Assembly (NCBI GenBank): GCA_035278025.1
Contig: DATEJK010000102.1
Coordinates: forward strand, 1-35,148
Length of the DNA stretch: 35,148 bases
From: JAICWP01 sp035278025
Lineage (GTDB): Bacteria; Acidobacteriota; Terriglobia; Terriglobales; Acidobacteriaceae
Direction: 5' to 3'
A program made the translations under genes and the position numbers. Within the stretch, counting starts at the first letter, position 1. Every line of letters begins with the position of its first letter. Of this stretch, positions 1-7,321 are shown piece by piece. Below the pieces are notes generated by a model. It was not told where the DNA came from and did no database searches. It worked only from the letters and a program-made list of their open reading frames with translations.

Positions 1-296
1 TAAACCTGGTGCTGGCCTCGCCCCGGGCCCCGTCCTATGAGGTCGTCATCCATCAGGACGGCAAACCGCTCACCCGTGCCCAGGCCACGCCTGACGTGCG
101 CTTCCGCCCGGCGGCGACCGGCGAGGAGAGCTACATCCTGGTCGAGCAGGCGCGCATGTACCAGCTGGTAGATGATCGCACCTTTGGCACGCACACTCTG
201 GAACTCCTCTGCCCCCAGCCCGGCTTGGCCGCTTTCGCTTTCACCTTCACGACTTGCCTGGACCCCAGCGCTATTCCCTCCGAGGCTGTGGGATGA
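1..296 (+). CDS. C-terminal end of a DipZ/thioredoxin-family secreted protein (partial)
   Basis: The reading frame is open from the window edge (first full codon at 3) to a TGA at 294-296, so this is the 3' end of a longer gene. The visible ~98 residues contain a pattern seen in the C-terminal beta-sandwich domain of DipZ-like thioredoxin proteins: a Gly-Lys-Pro-Leu turn, then RMYQLVD, then HTLEL and a final AFAFTFTT strand. That domain follows a thioredoxin fold in the family and probably binds ligand or polysaccharide outside the cell. The stop codon overlaps the next gene's start (ATGA at 293-296), so the two are probably translationally coupled. The family call rests on the tail only; the catalytic thioredoxin part lies outside the window. 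Confidence 0.55.
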   Translation, partial: NLVLASPRAPSYEVVIHQDGKPLTRAQATPDVRFRPAATGEESYILVEQARMYQLVDDRTFGTHTLELLCPQPGLAAFAFTFTTCLDPSAIPSEAVG

Positions 297-685
297 AACT
301 GGTCGCCGCAGCTCTGATTCTGCAAAATGGCAAGCTGCTCATTTGCCAGCGCACCCGCCATCAGCCCATGCCTCTGAAATGGGAATTCCCCGGCGGCAAA
401 ATTGAGGAAGGCGAGCAGCCGCGCGACGCTATGCGCCGCGAACTCGACGAAGAGTTGGGCATTGACGCCAAAGTGGGCGAGGAGGTCGCCCGTATCCGCC
501 ACAGCTACAAGAGTGGCGGCCAAGTGGAACTGCGCTTCTTCGTGGTCCACCAGTTCGCCGGCGAAATCGAGAACCGCATCTTCCGCGACGTGCGCTGGGT
601 GGAGCGCGCCCAACTGCCGCAATACGAATTCCTGGAAGCTGATCTGGAGCTGGTCAACGACCTCGCCGCCGGCAAAATTCTGTAA
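293..685 (+). CDS. Nudix hydrolase, MutT-type (8-oxo-dGTP diphosphatase-like)
   Basis: The 130-residue protein has a perfect Nudix box, GX5EX7REUXEEXGU, reading GKIEEGE, seven residues, then RELDEELGI, preceded by the WEFPGGK strand typical of MutT. Such enzymes hydrolyse nucleoside diphosphates linked to another moiety; the short length and the PLKWEFPGGK stretch fit the subgroup that cleans 8-oxo-dGTP from the nucleotide pool. The ATG at 293 overlaps the upstream stop as ATGA, which favours it over upstream non-ATG starts. The exact substrate cannot be told from sequence, as MutT-like proteins include CTP- and dihydroneopterin-cleaving members. Confidence 0.85.
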   Translation: MKLVAAALILQNGKLLICQRTRHQPMPLKWEFPGGKIEEGEQPRDAMRRELDEELGIDAKVGEEVARIRHSYKSGGQVELRFFVVHQFAGEIENRIFRDVRWVERAQLPQYEFLEADLELVNDLAAGKIL

Positions 686-789
686 TCGCGCGCGGCGAGT
701 AATGCTAAACGTCCTCGACAATCATTCTTGCCAACCATCACCCCGCCGAGTAAAGTCCGATGCTAGCGCTCTCGCGGTGGTCATCGCAA

Positions 790-1527
790 ATGAGCACAGC
801 TGCAATAACCGGACGGATCGCAGAAGCTTCGCCGCGCTTCACCGCCAGGATCGCCGGCCTGTTGTACCTCCTCACCATACTGACGGGAATATTCGCCCAG
901 GGCTTCGTCAGCGGCAGGCTGGTTGTAGACGGCGACGCCGCGGCTACGGCGACCAATATACTCACCCACGAGGCTCTGTTTCAGTGGGGTTTCACGGCCT
1001 ACCTGCTCGAAATGAGCTGCCAAATTGCGTTCACAGCTCTCTTTTATGATCTGCTTAAGCCGGCGGGCAGGAGCATCTCATTGGTTGCGGCCTTTTTGGG
1101 CCTCTCCGGTTGCGTCATCAAGACCCTTAGCCGCCTCTTTTTCATCGCTCCCTTGTTCGTCTTGGGAGGCGCACACTACTTAAAGGTCTTTAGCCCGGAA
1201 CAATTGCAGGCGCTGGCCCTTCTCTTTCTCAAGGTGAATGACCGGGGTGCCGCGATCGCACTGGTATTTTTCGGATTTTATGCACTCCTTACGGGATACC
1301 TCATCGTGCGGTCCACCTTCCTGCCTCGAATCCTGGGCGTGTGGTCGGCCCTTGCAGGTTTGGCGTGGTTGAGCTTTCTGTATCCACCCCTCGGATATCG
1401 TCTGTTTCTCTACCTTGCTGCCTTCGGCCTCCTCGGGGCAGCAGCGTTGATCCTGTGGCTCCTCATCTTCGGGGTGAACCAGCAACGATGGAAAGAACAG
1501 GCCAGCGCGGCGGGGATGTATGCATGA
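790..1527 (+). CDS. DUF4386-family integral membrane protein
   Basis: This 245-residue protein has about six hydrophobic segments. A conserved-looking start (TARIAGLLYLLTILTGIFA) is followed by a loop and the helix LFQWGFTAYLLEMSCQIAF, which match the DUF4386 family layout (first helix, extracellular loop, five further helices). A later helix contains GFYALLTGYLIVRSTFLPRI, also typical of the family. No biochemical role is established for DUF4386 proteins. The ATG at 790 places the start just before the first helix; an upstream in-frame TTG or CTG would add only polar residues. It is monocistronic and converges on the minus-strand transporter gene that ends at 1662. Confidence 0.75.
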   Translation: MSTAAITGRIAEASPRFTARIAGLLYLLTILTGIFAQGFVSGRLVVDGDAAATATNILTHEALFQWGFTAYLLEMSCQIAFTALFYDLLKPAGRSISLVAAFLGLSGCVIKTLSRLFFIAPLFVLGGAHYLKVFSPEQLQALALLFLKVNDRGAAIALVFFGFYALLTGYLIVRSTFLPRILGVWSALAGLAWLSFLYPPLGYRLFLYLAAFGLLGAAALILWLLIFGVNQQRWKEQASAAGMYA

Positions 1528-1661
1528 AAGCTGTCCCTCGGCTCATCCAAATGCCGTAGCCTCGGAACTGAGTTTTCGGGCTGTAACTCATGACGAAGGG
1601 AAATTGCCCGCTTGGCGGCTCCGGGGTGTCGCTCCGGCCTTGCGGGCGGCGAGTGCACGGC

Positions 1662-2909
1662 TCAGTGAAACTGCGTCCACAAATACGCGCTCGTCAGCGC
1701 CGTCACCACAGCCGTCGTGCTCCAGGCCGCCACGTTGAACCAGCGCGAATTGATGTACTCGCCCATGAGCTCGCGCTTGTTGATGAGCAGGATCATGAAC
1801 ACCAGCACAAACGGCAGCACCGCTCCATTGATGACCTGGCTCAGAATCGAAACCTGCACCAGCGGCAGATTCGGAGTCAGGATCACGCCCGCACCGACCA
1901 CAATCAGAATGGTGTACAGCCAATAGAACACCGGCGCCTCGCTGAAGCTCTTGCCCACGCCCGACTCAAAACCCAGGCCCTCGCATACCACATAGGCGGT
2001 AGAGAGCGGCAGAATAGACGCCGCGAACACCGAGGCATTCAGCAGGCCGGCCGCAAATAGGATGTAGGCGTATTCGCCCACCAGGGGGCGCAGCGCCTGG
2101 GCGGCGTCGGCCGCATCCCGCACCTGCGTGTGTCCGTGCACGTACAGGGTGGCGGCGCAGGCCACGATGATGAACCAGGCCACCACGTCGGTCAGGATAC
2201 AGCCCACCACCACGTCAATGCGCGAGGCTTTGTACTGCCGCCGCGTCACTCCCTTCTCCACGATGGAGGACTGCAGATAGAACTGCATCCATGGGGCAAT
2301 GGTTGTCCCCACAATCCCCAGAAACATGTACAGGTAGGCACGCTGGTGAAAATAGGTGAGCCCCGGCGGCTTGAAGGTGGCGATGGCGGCCTCTTTCCAC
2401 GAGGGCCCGGCCATGATCCCGGCGGCTATATAGGTCACGTAAAAGAACGAGGCAACGATGAAAACTTTTTCGACACTCTTATATTGCCCTTTAACCACCA
2501 GCAGCCAGACGAAAACCGCCGTCAGGGGCACTGAGATGAACTTCGATACCCCGAATAGTTCCAGGCTCATGGCTACGCCCGCAAATTCCCCCACCACGTT
2601 GCCGAAATTCACCACCACCAGCCCCAGCATCATTACAAAGGTGATGCGGAATCCGAATTCCTCGCGGATCAAGTCGCTTAGACCTTTGCCGGTCACCGCC
2701 CCCATTCGCGCCGACATTTCCTGCACCACGATCAGCGCCAGCGTGGTGGGAATAATGGTCCATAGCAGCAGATGACCGAACTGCGCCCCGGCGGCCGAAT
2801 AGGTCCAGATGCCGTTCGGGTCGTTGTCCACGTTCGCCGTGATAAAGCCGGGGCCGAATACCGCCAGAAACAGCAGAATCCGGATCCGCCAGCGCCTCCA
2901 CCATCTCAT
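1662..2909 (-). CDS. NRAMP-family divalent metal transporter with NRMT-type (Mg-like) metal site
   Basis: The 415-residue protein has about 11 membrane helices with the NRAMP/SLC11 fold: GPGFITAN in helix 1 and GTTIAPW in helix 6. In canonical Mn/Fe NRAMPs, helix 1 carries DPGN and helix 6 carries MPH; the Asn and Met bind the metal. Here helix 1 reads DPNG, with Gly at the Asn position, and helix 6 has Ala for the Met and Trp for the His. From memory, the same Asn-to-Gly and Met-to-Ala changes mark prokaryotic NRMTs, which transport Mg2+. I therefore infer Mg2+ (possibly with Mn2+) rather than calling it MntH. It lies 226 bp downstream of a soluble MgtE-like protein on the same strand. No clear Shine-Dalgarno precedes the ATG, so the start is moderately certain. 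Confidence 0.85.
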   Translation of the reverse strand: MRWWRRWRIRILLFLAVFGPGFITANVDNDPNGIWTYSAAGAQFGHLLLWTIIPTTLALIVVQEMSARMGAVTGKGLSDLIREEFGFRITFVMMLGLVVVNFGNVVGEFAGVAMSLELFGVSKFISVPLTAVFVWLLVVKGQYKSVEKVFIVASFFYVTYIAAGIMAGPSWKEAAIATFKPPGLTYFHQRAYLYMFLGIVGTTIAPWMQFYLQSSIVEKGVTRRQYKASRIDVVVGCILTDVVAWFIIVACAATLYVHGHTQVRDAADAAQALRPLVGEYAYILFAAGLLNASVFAASILPLSTAYVVCEGLGFESGVGKSFSEAPVFYWLYTILIVVGAGVILTPNLPLVQVSILSQVINGAVLPFVLVFMILLINKRELMGEYINSRWFNVAAWSTTAVVTALTSAYLWTQFH

Positions 2910-3029
2910 CGCTGCCGTCGCAAATTGGATTTGGAAACACGCGCACTGCCGCCCCAGAATATATGCAGCCTCTGTTTCCCGCCAGCCACTTGCGTGCTAC
3001 GCGAACAATTTTTTTCACCACGGGGACTG

Positions 3030-3064
3030 TTCACCACAAAGGACACGAAGGGCGCACGCAAAGG
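3030..3064. repeat. Degenerate intergenic ACAAAGGACACGAAGG-type repeat
   Basis: The gap between the MgtE-like and NRAMP genes holds a run of the form CACCACAAAGGACACGAAG with a further degraded unit ending GCAAAGG. Runs of this kind are, in my experience, common non-coding repeats in genomes of Acidobacteriota and neighbours. No function is apparent. A distantly similar purine-rich run lies at 7975-8000 after the secreted protein gene. Confidence 0.4.
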
Positions 3065-3099
3065 ATCTTTTGAGTTGGCTGAAGACCTGGGCGACCTGA

Positions 3100-3133
3100 C
3101 AGCTGGGAACTGGCGACTGGACACTGGCAACTG
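3100..3133. repeat. Short irregular ACTGG repeats
   Basis: Four close variants of (A/G)(A/C)CTGG occur within about 34 bases just downstream of the MgtE-like gene's stop codon. They look like an intergenic repeat and contain no stable stem or T-run, so this is not a clear terminator. Confidence 0.35.
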
Positions 3134-3135
3134 CT

Positions 3136-4374
3136 TTACAGCTTCGCCCGCAGCAGGCTGATGACGTCGTCGGAGGTGATCACCCCCGTGAGCTTACCTT
3201 CGTCGTCCACCACTGGAAGGGTGATCAGGTTGTACTTATCAAACAGTTCGGCGACTTCCTTCTCGTTGGCTCCGGCATGGCAGGAGATCAGGGGTTCCAT
3301 GCTGAGCGGCAGCAAGGGGTCGGTGGACTGGGCCAGCACCAGCTTGGGCAGCATCACCGCGCCCACCAGCCGCCCTTCCGGGTCGAGCAGGTAGATGGTG
3401 CTCACCGTCTCGATGCCTCCCTCGAATTGCCGCAGCGCCTCTATGGCATCGTTCACGGTGGCATTGGCGGGCAGCGCCAGATACTCGGTGGTCATGCGCC
3501 CGGCCGCCGTGTTCTCCTTGAATTCCAGCAGTTCGGCTACTTCCTGGCGCTCCTCCGGCTGCATCTCATGCAGGATTTCCTCTGTGGTCTCCCTGGGCAA
3601 ATCCATGAGCAGGTCGGCGGCCGCGTCCGGATCCATTTCCTCAACGATATCGGCGGCGCGGTCGGAATCCAGCGACTCCACGATGGAGGCCTGCAGCTTG
3701 GGCTCCACTTCCTCCAGCGCCTCCGCCGCCACACCTTCGTCCAGCGTCTCAAACACCGCCTCGCGCTCATCCGGCGCCAGTTCTTCCACAATGTCGGCAA
3801 TGTCGGCCGGGTGCAGCCGCGCCAGCCGCTTGTGCGAGATCTTCAGCTTCACCCGCCGGGCGGGATCGGTTTCGATCAGATCCACGAACTCCCAGGGAAT
3901 CTCACGCGCCGGTATATTGCGCAGCAGCGCCCGCAGGACCGGGCCCGGGATCAAGCCCTTGAGCAGGCGGCGCACCGCCCCTCGCGCTCCGATGTCAACG
4001 CCCGCCACCCGCAGCGCCGGGTGCTGATTGAGCCGGTCCTCATGCAGGTCAACATCGTTCACCCGCACCACCTTGCGTCCGTGAACGTCTATGATCTGCT
4101 GGTCAAGCAGGTCGCGTTCCAGCAGCAGCAGCCCCTCATGACCGGGTTCGGGAAGCCACTCGGCAATAGGCTTGGCGGCGTGAATGCCGCCGTCAATCGA
4201 GGTCACCTCGCTGAAGGGCAGCAGTTTCGGACCCTGCCTGGTCCGCACCACCAATGCCGCCACCCGCAACGGGTCTTCCTGCGGCCGCAAAGCCACTTCG
4301 CGCACACGTCCGCTGGCCCCGGTGGGGTCGTACACCGGAGCGCCCAGCAGGTCGGTTAGGGCTACGTTCATCAT
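3136..4374 (-). CDS. Soluble PRC-barrel/MgtE-N/CBS-pair protein lacking the MgtE membrane domain
   Basis: The 412 residues contain, in order, two PRC-barrel-like segments (about 1-80 and 85-150), an MgtE N-type superhelix (about 180-295, with LHPADIADIVEEL and repeated acidic helices such as EEMDPDAAADLL), and two CBS motifs (about 295-410; ends DDVISLLRAKL). In true MgtE channels, the N and CBS domains bind Mg2+ and lock the pore of a following five-helix domain. Here the protein stops after the CBS pair, so the sensor is free-standing. It precedes the NRAMP-type transporter on the same strand, suggesting a detached Mg2+ sensor or gate. Two adjacent ATGs (4374 and 4371) are possible starts; a TATTCT box lies 8 nt upstream of the first, with a weak AGGA between. 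Confidence 0.88.
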   Translation of the reverse strand: MMNVALTDLLGAPVYDPTGASGRVREVALRPQEDPLRVAALVVRTRQGPKLLPFSEVTSIDGGIHAAKPIAEWLPEPGHEGLLLLERDLLDQQIIDVHGRKVVRVNDVDLHEDRLNQHPALRVAGVDIGARGAVRRLLKGLIPGPVLRALLRNIPAREIPWEFVDLIETDPARRVKLKISHKRLARLHPADIADIVEELAPDEREAVFETLDEGVAAEALEEVEPKLQASIVESLDSDRAADIVEEMDPDAAADLLMDLPRETTEEILHEMQPEERQEVAELLEFKENTAAGRMTTEYLALPANATVNDAIEALRQFEGGIETVSTIYLLDPEGRLVGAVMLPKLVLAQSTDPLLPLSMEPLISCHAGANEKEVAELFDKYNLITLPVVDDEGKLTGVITSDDVISLLRAKL

Positions 4375-4382
4375 TCGTCCTG

Positions 4383-4388
4383 AGAATA
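4383..4388 (-). promoter_or_regulatory. Candidate -10 box (TATTCT) of the MgtE-like gene
   Basis: TATTCT on the minus strand ends 8 nt before the ATG at 4374, which would put transcription start at or next to the start codon. No convincing -35 is visible. The 250-base gap up to thiD holds nothing else I recognise; no M-box riboswitch sequence is present. Confidence 0.35.
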
Positions 4389-4624
4389 CAAAAGAGATGA
4401 GGGGGAATCCAGAAGGGTTTTTCCGCGCCGCCGTTTCCCAAGCTCCGCAAGGGCAGAAAAAACCTGGTCGCTAGCGGAAGTGCGACCGCGCTAAACAGCG
4501 TTTCCTTCAGCACTTTTAGCCGTTAGCCTCTCAACATAGGTGCAGGCGTGAGAAAAATCCTGAAGGGCTAAATGCCAGGTGCTAACTGCTGATTGCGTTC
4601 TTCGGTTGAGGGCTGAATGCTTGC

Positions 4625-5479
4625 TTATCCCACCGGTTCCGGGTCTGCAACCGCCGCCTGGCGCCGCGGTGGCTCGTGCATGCGGTAAAGGTGATCCAGC
4701 GGTCCGGTTCCGCGTCCCAAGGGCTGGGCATGGGTGATGGCCGCGGCCACATAAGCTTTCGCCAGCAGCACGGCCTCGGGCAACCCCCGGCCGTGAGCCA
4801 GGTGACAGGCCAGCGCTGAGGCGAAGGCACATCCGGTACCGTGGGTGGAGCGGGAACGTTGTCGCTCCGCTTTAAACACCTGGGTTTGAATGCCGCCGTT
4901 GGGATGGGTAAAGCTGAGCAGGTCGGTGGCCTTGTCCAGGTGGCCGCCCGTCACCACTACATTGAGGGCGCCTAGCTCGTGCAGTCGCAGGGCTGCCGCC
5001 TTCATCTCCTCGAGATTGGTCACCGCCACCCCAGAAAGGGCCGTAGCTTCATCCAGATTCGGAGTTATGACGGTCGCCAGGGGCAGCAGGCGCTCTCCCA
5101 TCAACTTTTCGCCCTTGGGCTCAAGCAGGCGGGCGCCGGAACTGGAACGCAGAATCGGGTCCAGCACCACGTTGGCCGGTTTACCCGGCTCCAGAAAGTC
5201 ACATACCGCGGCAACCACATCGGCGGAACCCAGCATGCCGATCTTGACCGCGGCGATCTCCACATCGCGGCTCAGCTCTTTCAGGGTTTCGCTAACCAGG
5301 CGAGCGGGCAGCGCCTCTACGCGGCTGACCCCCTGGGTGGATTGCACGGTCAAAGCGGTGATGCAGGCCACCCCATAACAGCCATGCGCGGCTATGGTTT
5401 TGATGTCGGCCGTAATGCCGGCGCCTGAGGAGGGATCGAAGCCGGCGATGGTCAGCACGACGGGTGGCGTCTGCGGCAT
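4625..5479 (-). CDS. thiD: Hydroxymethylpyrimidine/phosphomethylpyrimidine kinase
   Basis: The 284-residue protein is a ribokinase-fold kinase that phosphorylates HMP and HMP-P in thiamine biosynthesis. Family hallmarks are clear: the N-terminal VLTIAGFDPSSGAGITADIKT substrate loop, GCYGVACITALTVQ, VKIGML, VLDPILRSSSGA, TPNLDEA, and the C-terminal anion-hole and catalytic-base motif STHGTGCAFASALA. Length and domain extent are normal, with a slightly long C-terminal tail. It is a single gene here; no other thiamine gene is adjacent. The upstream region lacks the conserved CUGAGA of a TPP riboswitch. A TAGATT box ending 6 nt before the ATG suggests a leaderless transcript. Confidence 0.95.
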   Translation of the reverse strand: MPQTPPVVLTIAGFDPSSGAGITADIKTIAAHGCYGVACITALTVQSTQGVSRVEALPARLVSETLKELSRDVEIAAVKIGMLGSADVVAAVCDFLEPGKPANVVLDPILRSSSGARLLEPKGEKLMGERLLPLATVITPNLDEATALSGVAVTNLEEMKAAALRLHELGALNVVVTGGHLDKATDLLSFTHPNGGIQTQVFKAERQRSRSTHGTGCAFASALACHLAHGRGLPEAVLLAKAYVAAAITHAQPLGRGTGPLDHLYRMHEPPRRQAAVADPEPVG

Positions 5480-5485
5480 AGTCGC

Positions 5486-5491
5486 AATCTA
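5486..5491 (-). promoter_or_regulatory. Candidate -10 box (TAGATT) of thiD
   Basis: TAGATT on the minus strand lies 6 nt upstream of the thiD ATG. A TTGCCC hexamer at 5508-5513 (minus) would be a possible -35 with 16-bp spacing. There is no Shine-Dalgarno sequence between the box and the ATG, consistent with a leaderless mRNA. Confidence 0.4.
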
Positions 5492-6003
5492 GCGGAAACT
5501 GGCGTCGGGGCAAAGACGCAAAGCGACCCACTCCCGCCTCCAAAGTTGTAACCCTATGAGTCCCGGTAAGCTGCGGTGAATTTAAATTTTGTCAGGGGCA
5601 AACCGCTTTACGCAAAAACTTCATAGTTATTGGGTTCCGCTTCGGGAAAATACGAAAAACGTCTTTCTGACCGGCAATGGCCAGGTAACTCGCATCAATG
5701 ACTTTTATTTTCAGCAGCTTACATCGGCCAACCCGAAGCAGTTCCTGACCATCTCATCCCATCGCCACTAAGTCGTCCGGTTTCAGTAAACTGCGCCAAA
5801 TTCGCCGATCGGAGGGGAGTAACCACATCGGCTTTTGGTAACCCTAAGGCAATTTCTAAGGTCAATGTAAGGCATTCACCCTAAAGAACTTGCCCTCTGA
5901 TTACCAATGCCCGTTTGACACACCCCCAGGCCCCTTCTACCATCACCCTCATCCTAGGGAACCTTGGTAGGGGAGGGCTGAATTCGAGATGCGAGGTGAC
6001 TGA
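5492..6003. other. Gene-poor intergenic region between thiD and the RlpA-like gene
   Basis: About 510 bases lie between divergently oriented thiD and the RlpA-like gene. A 60-codon frame at 5589-5771 would start at TTG without a ribosome site and resembles nothing I know, so I do not call it. The region carries an array of TAAGG repeats (5845-5886), described separately. Just before the RlpA-like gene, GAGGTGA at 5993-5999 is a good ribosome binding site for the ATG at 6004. Confidence 0.5.
5845..5886 (+). promoter_or_regulatory. TAAGG direct-repeat array, possible regulator binding site
   Basis: TAAGG occurs at 5845-5849, 5857-5861 and 5868-5872, followed by TAAAG at 5882-5886. The first three are spaced 12 and 11 bp, one helical turn, which is how OmpR/PhoB-type response regulators read direct repeats. 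The array lies about 120-160 bp upstream of the RlpA-like gene. Binding is inference only. Confidence 0.3.
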
Positions 6004-6501
6004 ATGCGACGAAGCATGATTCCCATACTGGTGACCCTGTTTTACGTCACCAGCCTGGGGGCGGCGCCAGGACCGAACAACTCCGAGTCCAGAAAGACCA
6101 CAGGAAAGCAAACCAAGGCCACTCGCCCGGCTGAGGGCAAAACCGCCCAGCGGAAGCATCGGCTCATACCTTACCAGGTGGGCACAGCTTCCTGGTACGG
6201 CAAGCAGTTCGAGGGTAAACCTACAGCAACGGGTGAACCCTACGACATGCACGAGTTCACCGCCGCCCACATGACTCTGCCTTTAGGCACATGGGTGAGG
6301 GTCACCAATTTGCGCAACGGCAACTGGGTGGTGGTCCGCATCAATGACCGCGGCCCGGTGGTGCCCGGGCGCATTATTGACCTCTCTTATGGGGCCGCCC
6401 GCATGCTCAACTTCAAAGCGCGGGGCCTGACCCGGGTGCGGCTGGACATTATCCATCCTCAGACCCTGGCCTGGTCCGAACCGATGGCGGGCCTGCAGTA
6501 A
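6004..6501 (+). CDS. Secreted RlpA-like double-psi beta-barrel protein
   Basis: This 165-residue protein begins with a signal peptide (RRSMIPILVTLFYVTSLGAA) without a lipobox cysteine, then a basic, low-complexity stretch, then a double-psi beta-barrel. The RlpA signature is complete: VGTASWYG, F-G-PTATGE, the TAAHMTLPLGT strand, INDRGPVVPGRIIDLSYGAA. RlpA proteins are lytic transglycosylases cutting peptidoglycan strands stripped of stem peptides, often at the septum. The conserved acidic residue (Glu of TGE), His (AAH) and Asp (NDRGP) are present. It lacks the C-terminal SPOR domain that targets Escherichia coli RlpA to the septum, so localisation may differ. A GAGGTGA ribosome site supports the start. 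pyrF follows after 19 bp. Confidence 0.88.
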   Translation: MRRSMIPILVTLFYVTSLGAAPGPNNSESRKTTGKQTKATRPAEGKTAQRKHRLIPYQVGTASWYGKQFEGKPTATGEPYDMHEFTAAHMTLPLGTWVRVTNLRNGNWVVVRINDRGPVVPGRIIDLSYGAARMLNFKARGLTRVRLDIIHPQTLAWSEPMAGLQ

Positions 6502-6507
6502 ACACGC

Positions 6508-6513
6508 TAAACT
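6508..6513 (+). promoter_or_regulatory. Candidate -10 box (TAAACT) of pyrF
   Basis: TAAACT ends 7 nt before the pyrF ATG at 6521, in the 19-base gap after the RlpA-like gene, and no Shine-Dalgarno lies between. This fits a leaderless pyrF transcript independent of the upstream gene. No good -35 is visible. Confidence 0.35.
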
Positions 6514-6520
6514 CCCTGAC

Positions 6521-7237
6521 ATGACCGATGCGCGTGAGCGCCTGATCGTGGCGCTGGATGTCTCCTCGGCGACTGCGGCGCAAAAGATCGTCGCCGCAGT
6601 CGGGGATTCAGCGTTCCTCTACAAAGTTGGCAAGCAGTTGTTCACCGCCGAAGGCCCCGGCATCGTGCGCGACCTGGTGGCCTCCGGCCGCCGCGTTTTT
6701 CTCGACCTGAAATTTCACGACATACCCAATACCGTGTCGGCAGCAGTGGCCGAAGCCGCCAAACTGAAAGTCAGCATGCTGACCGTGCATGCCAGCGGTG
6801 GCTCCCGCATGTTGAAGGCGGCCGCCGAAGCGGCGGCCGCTTCCGCCAGCAAACCGATGGTGCTGGGCGTCACCGTGCTCACCAGCTTTCGGGATGCTGA
6901 CGTGCAGGAAGTCGGTTTCAGCGGTCGCGTGGTGGATAACGTTCTGCGGCTGGCGGCCCTGGCCCGGAGCTGCGGTTGCGGCGGCATCGTGACTTCAGCC
7001 AGAGAGGCGGCGGAAGTGCGTCGCGAATTGGGCGTTGGCTTTGCCATCGTGACCCCTGGCGTGCGCCCCGCCGGAAGCGACGTGGGCGACCAGGCCCGCG
7101 TGGTCACGCCCGCGGAAGCCATCGCCGCCGGAGCCACGCATATCGTGGTGGGCCGGCCCATTACCGCCGCCGCCAATCCGCAAGCCGCGGCGCGGGCTAT
7201 TCTCGAAGAAATGGCGAGTGTGACGGCCGCGGCCTGA
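6521..7237 (+). CDS. pyrF: Orotidine 5'-phosphate decarboxylase
   Basis: The 238-residue TIM-barrel enzyme converts OMP to UMP, the last step of de novo pyrimidine synthesis. It starts LIVALDVSS, typical for the family, and has the catalytic motif DLKFHDIPNT with Asp62, Lys64 and Asp67. The C-terminal GATHIVVGRPIT is the phosphate-binding loop (arginine of GRPI). Length matches the bacterial type-1 enzyme. It is the second of a run of plus-strand genes and is not next to other pyrimidine genes. The start is set by homology and by the promoter-like TAAACT immediately upstream. Confidence 0.96.
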   Translation: MTDARERLIVALDVSSATAAQKIVAAVGDSAFLYKVGKQLFTAEGPGIVRDLVASGRRVFLDLKFHDIPNTVSAAVAEAAKLKVSMLTVHASGGSRMLKAAAEAAAASASKPMVLGVTVLTSFRDADVQEVGFSGRVVDNVLRLAALARSCGCGGIVTSAREAAEVRRELGVGFAIVTPGVRPAGSDVGDQARVVTPAEAIAAGATHIVVGRPITAAANPQAAARAILEEMASVTAAA

Positions 7238-7309
7238 GAAACGAGAGTAATCGTGCTCGGAATTTCCGGGAAACATCTTTCCCTTCCCTGCCGCTATCTC
7301 CCAACGGAC

Positions 7310-7315
7310 TAAAAT
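7310..7315 (+). promoter_or_regulatory. Candidate -10 box (TAAAAT) of the secreted-protein gene
   Basis: TAAAAT ends 6 nt before the ATG at 7322 and no ribosome binding site intervenes. The arrangement matches the other leaderless-looking starts in the window. No clear -35. Confidence 0.35.
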
Positions 7316-7321
7316 ATTGGC

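Noticed and set aside
1662..2909. Naming the NRAMP protein mntH
   Set aside because: The helix-1 Asn and helix-6 Met needed for the Mn/Fe-type site are replaced, so the Mn-transporter name would mislead.
3277..4359. Plus-strand open frame of 360 codons opposite the MgtE-like gene
   Set aside because: Arg/Gln/His-rich antisense translation; the minus strand protein has PRC, MgtE-N and CBS signatures.
4375..4624. M-box (Mg2+) riboswitch before the MgtE-like gene
   Set aside because: No match to the conserved AGGUGAGGCUCC core on the minus strand.
5480..5600. TPP riboswitch upstream of thiD
   Set aside because: The conserved CUGAGA and ACCUGA elements are missing, and a -10-like box lies 6 nt before the ATG.
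5589..5771. 60-codon plus-strand frame in the thiD/RlpA gap
   Set aside because: Starts at TTG with no ribosome site or upstream box and shows no recognisable pattern.
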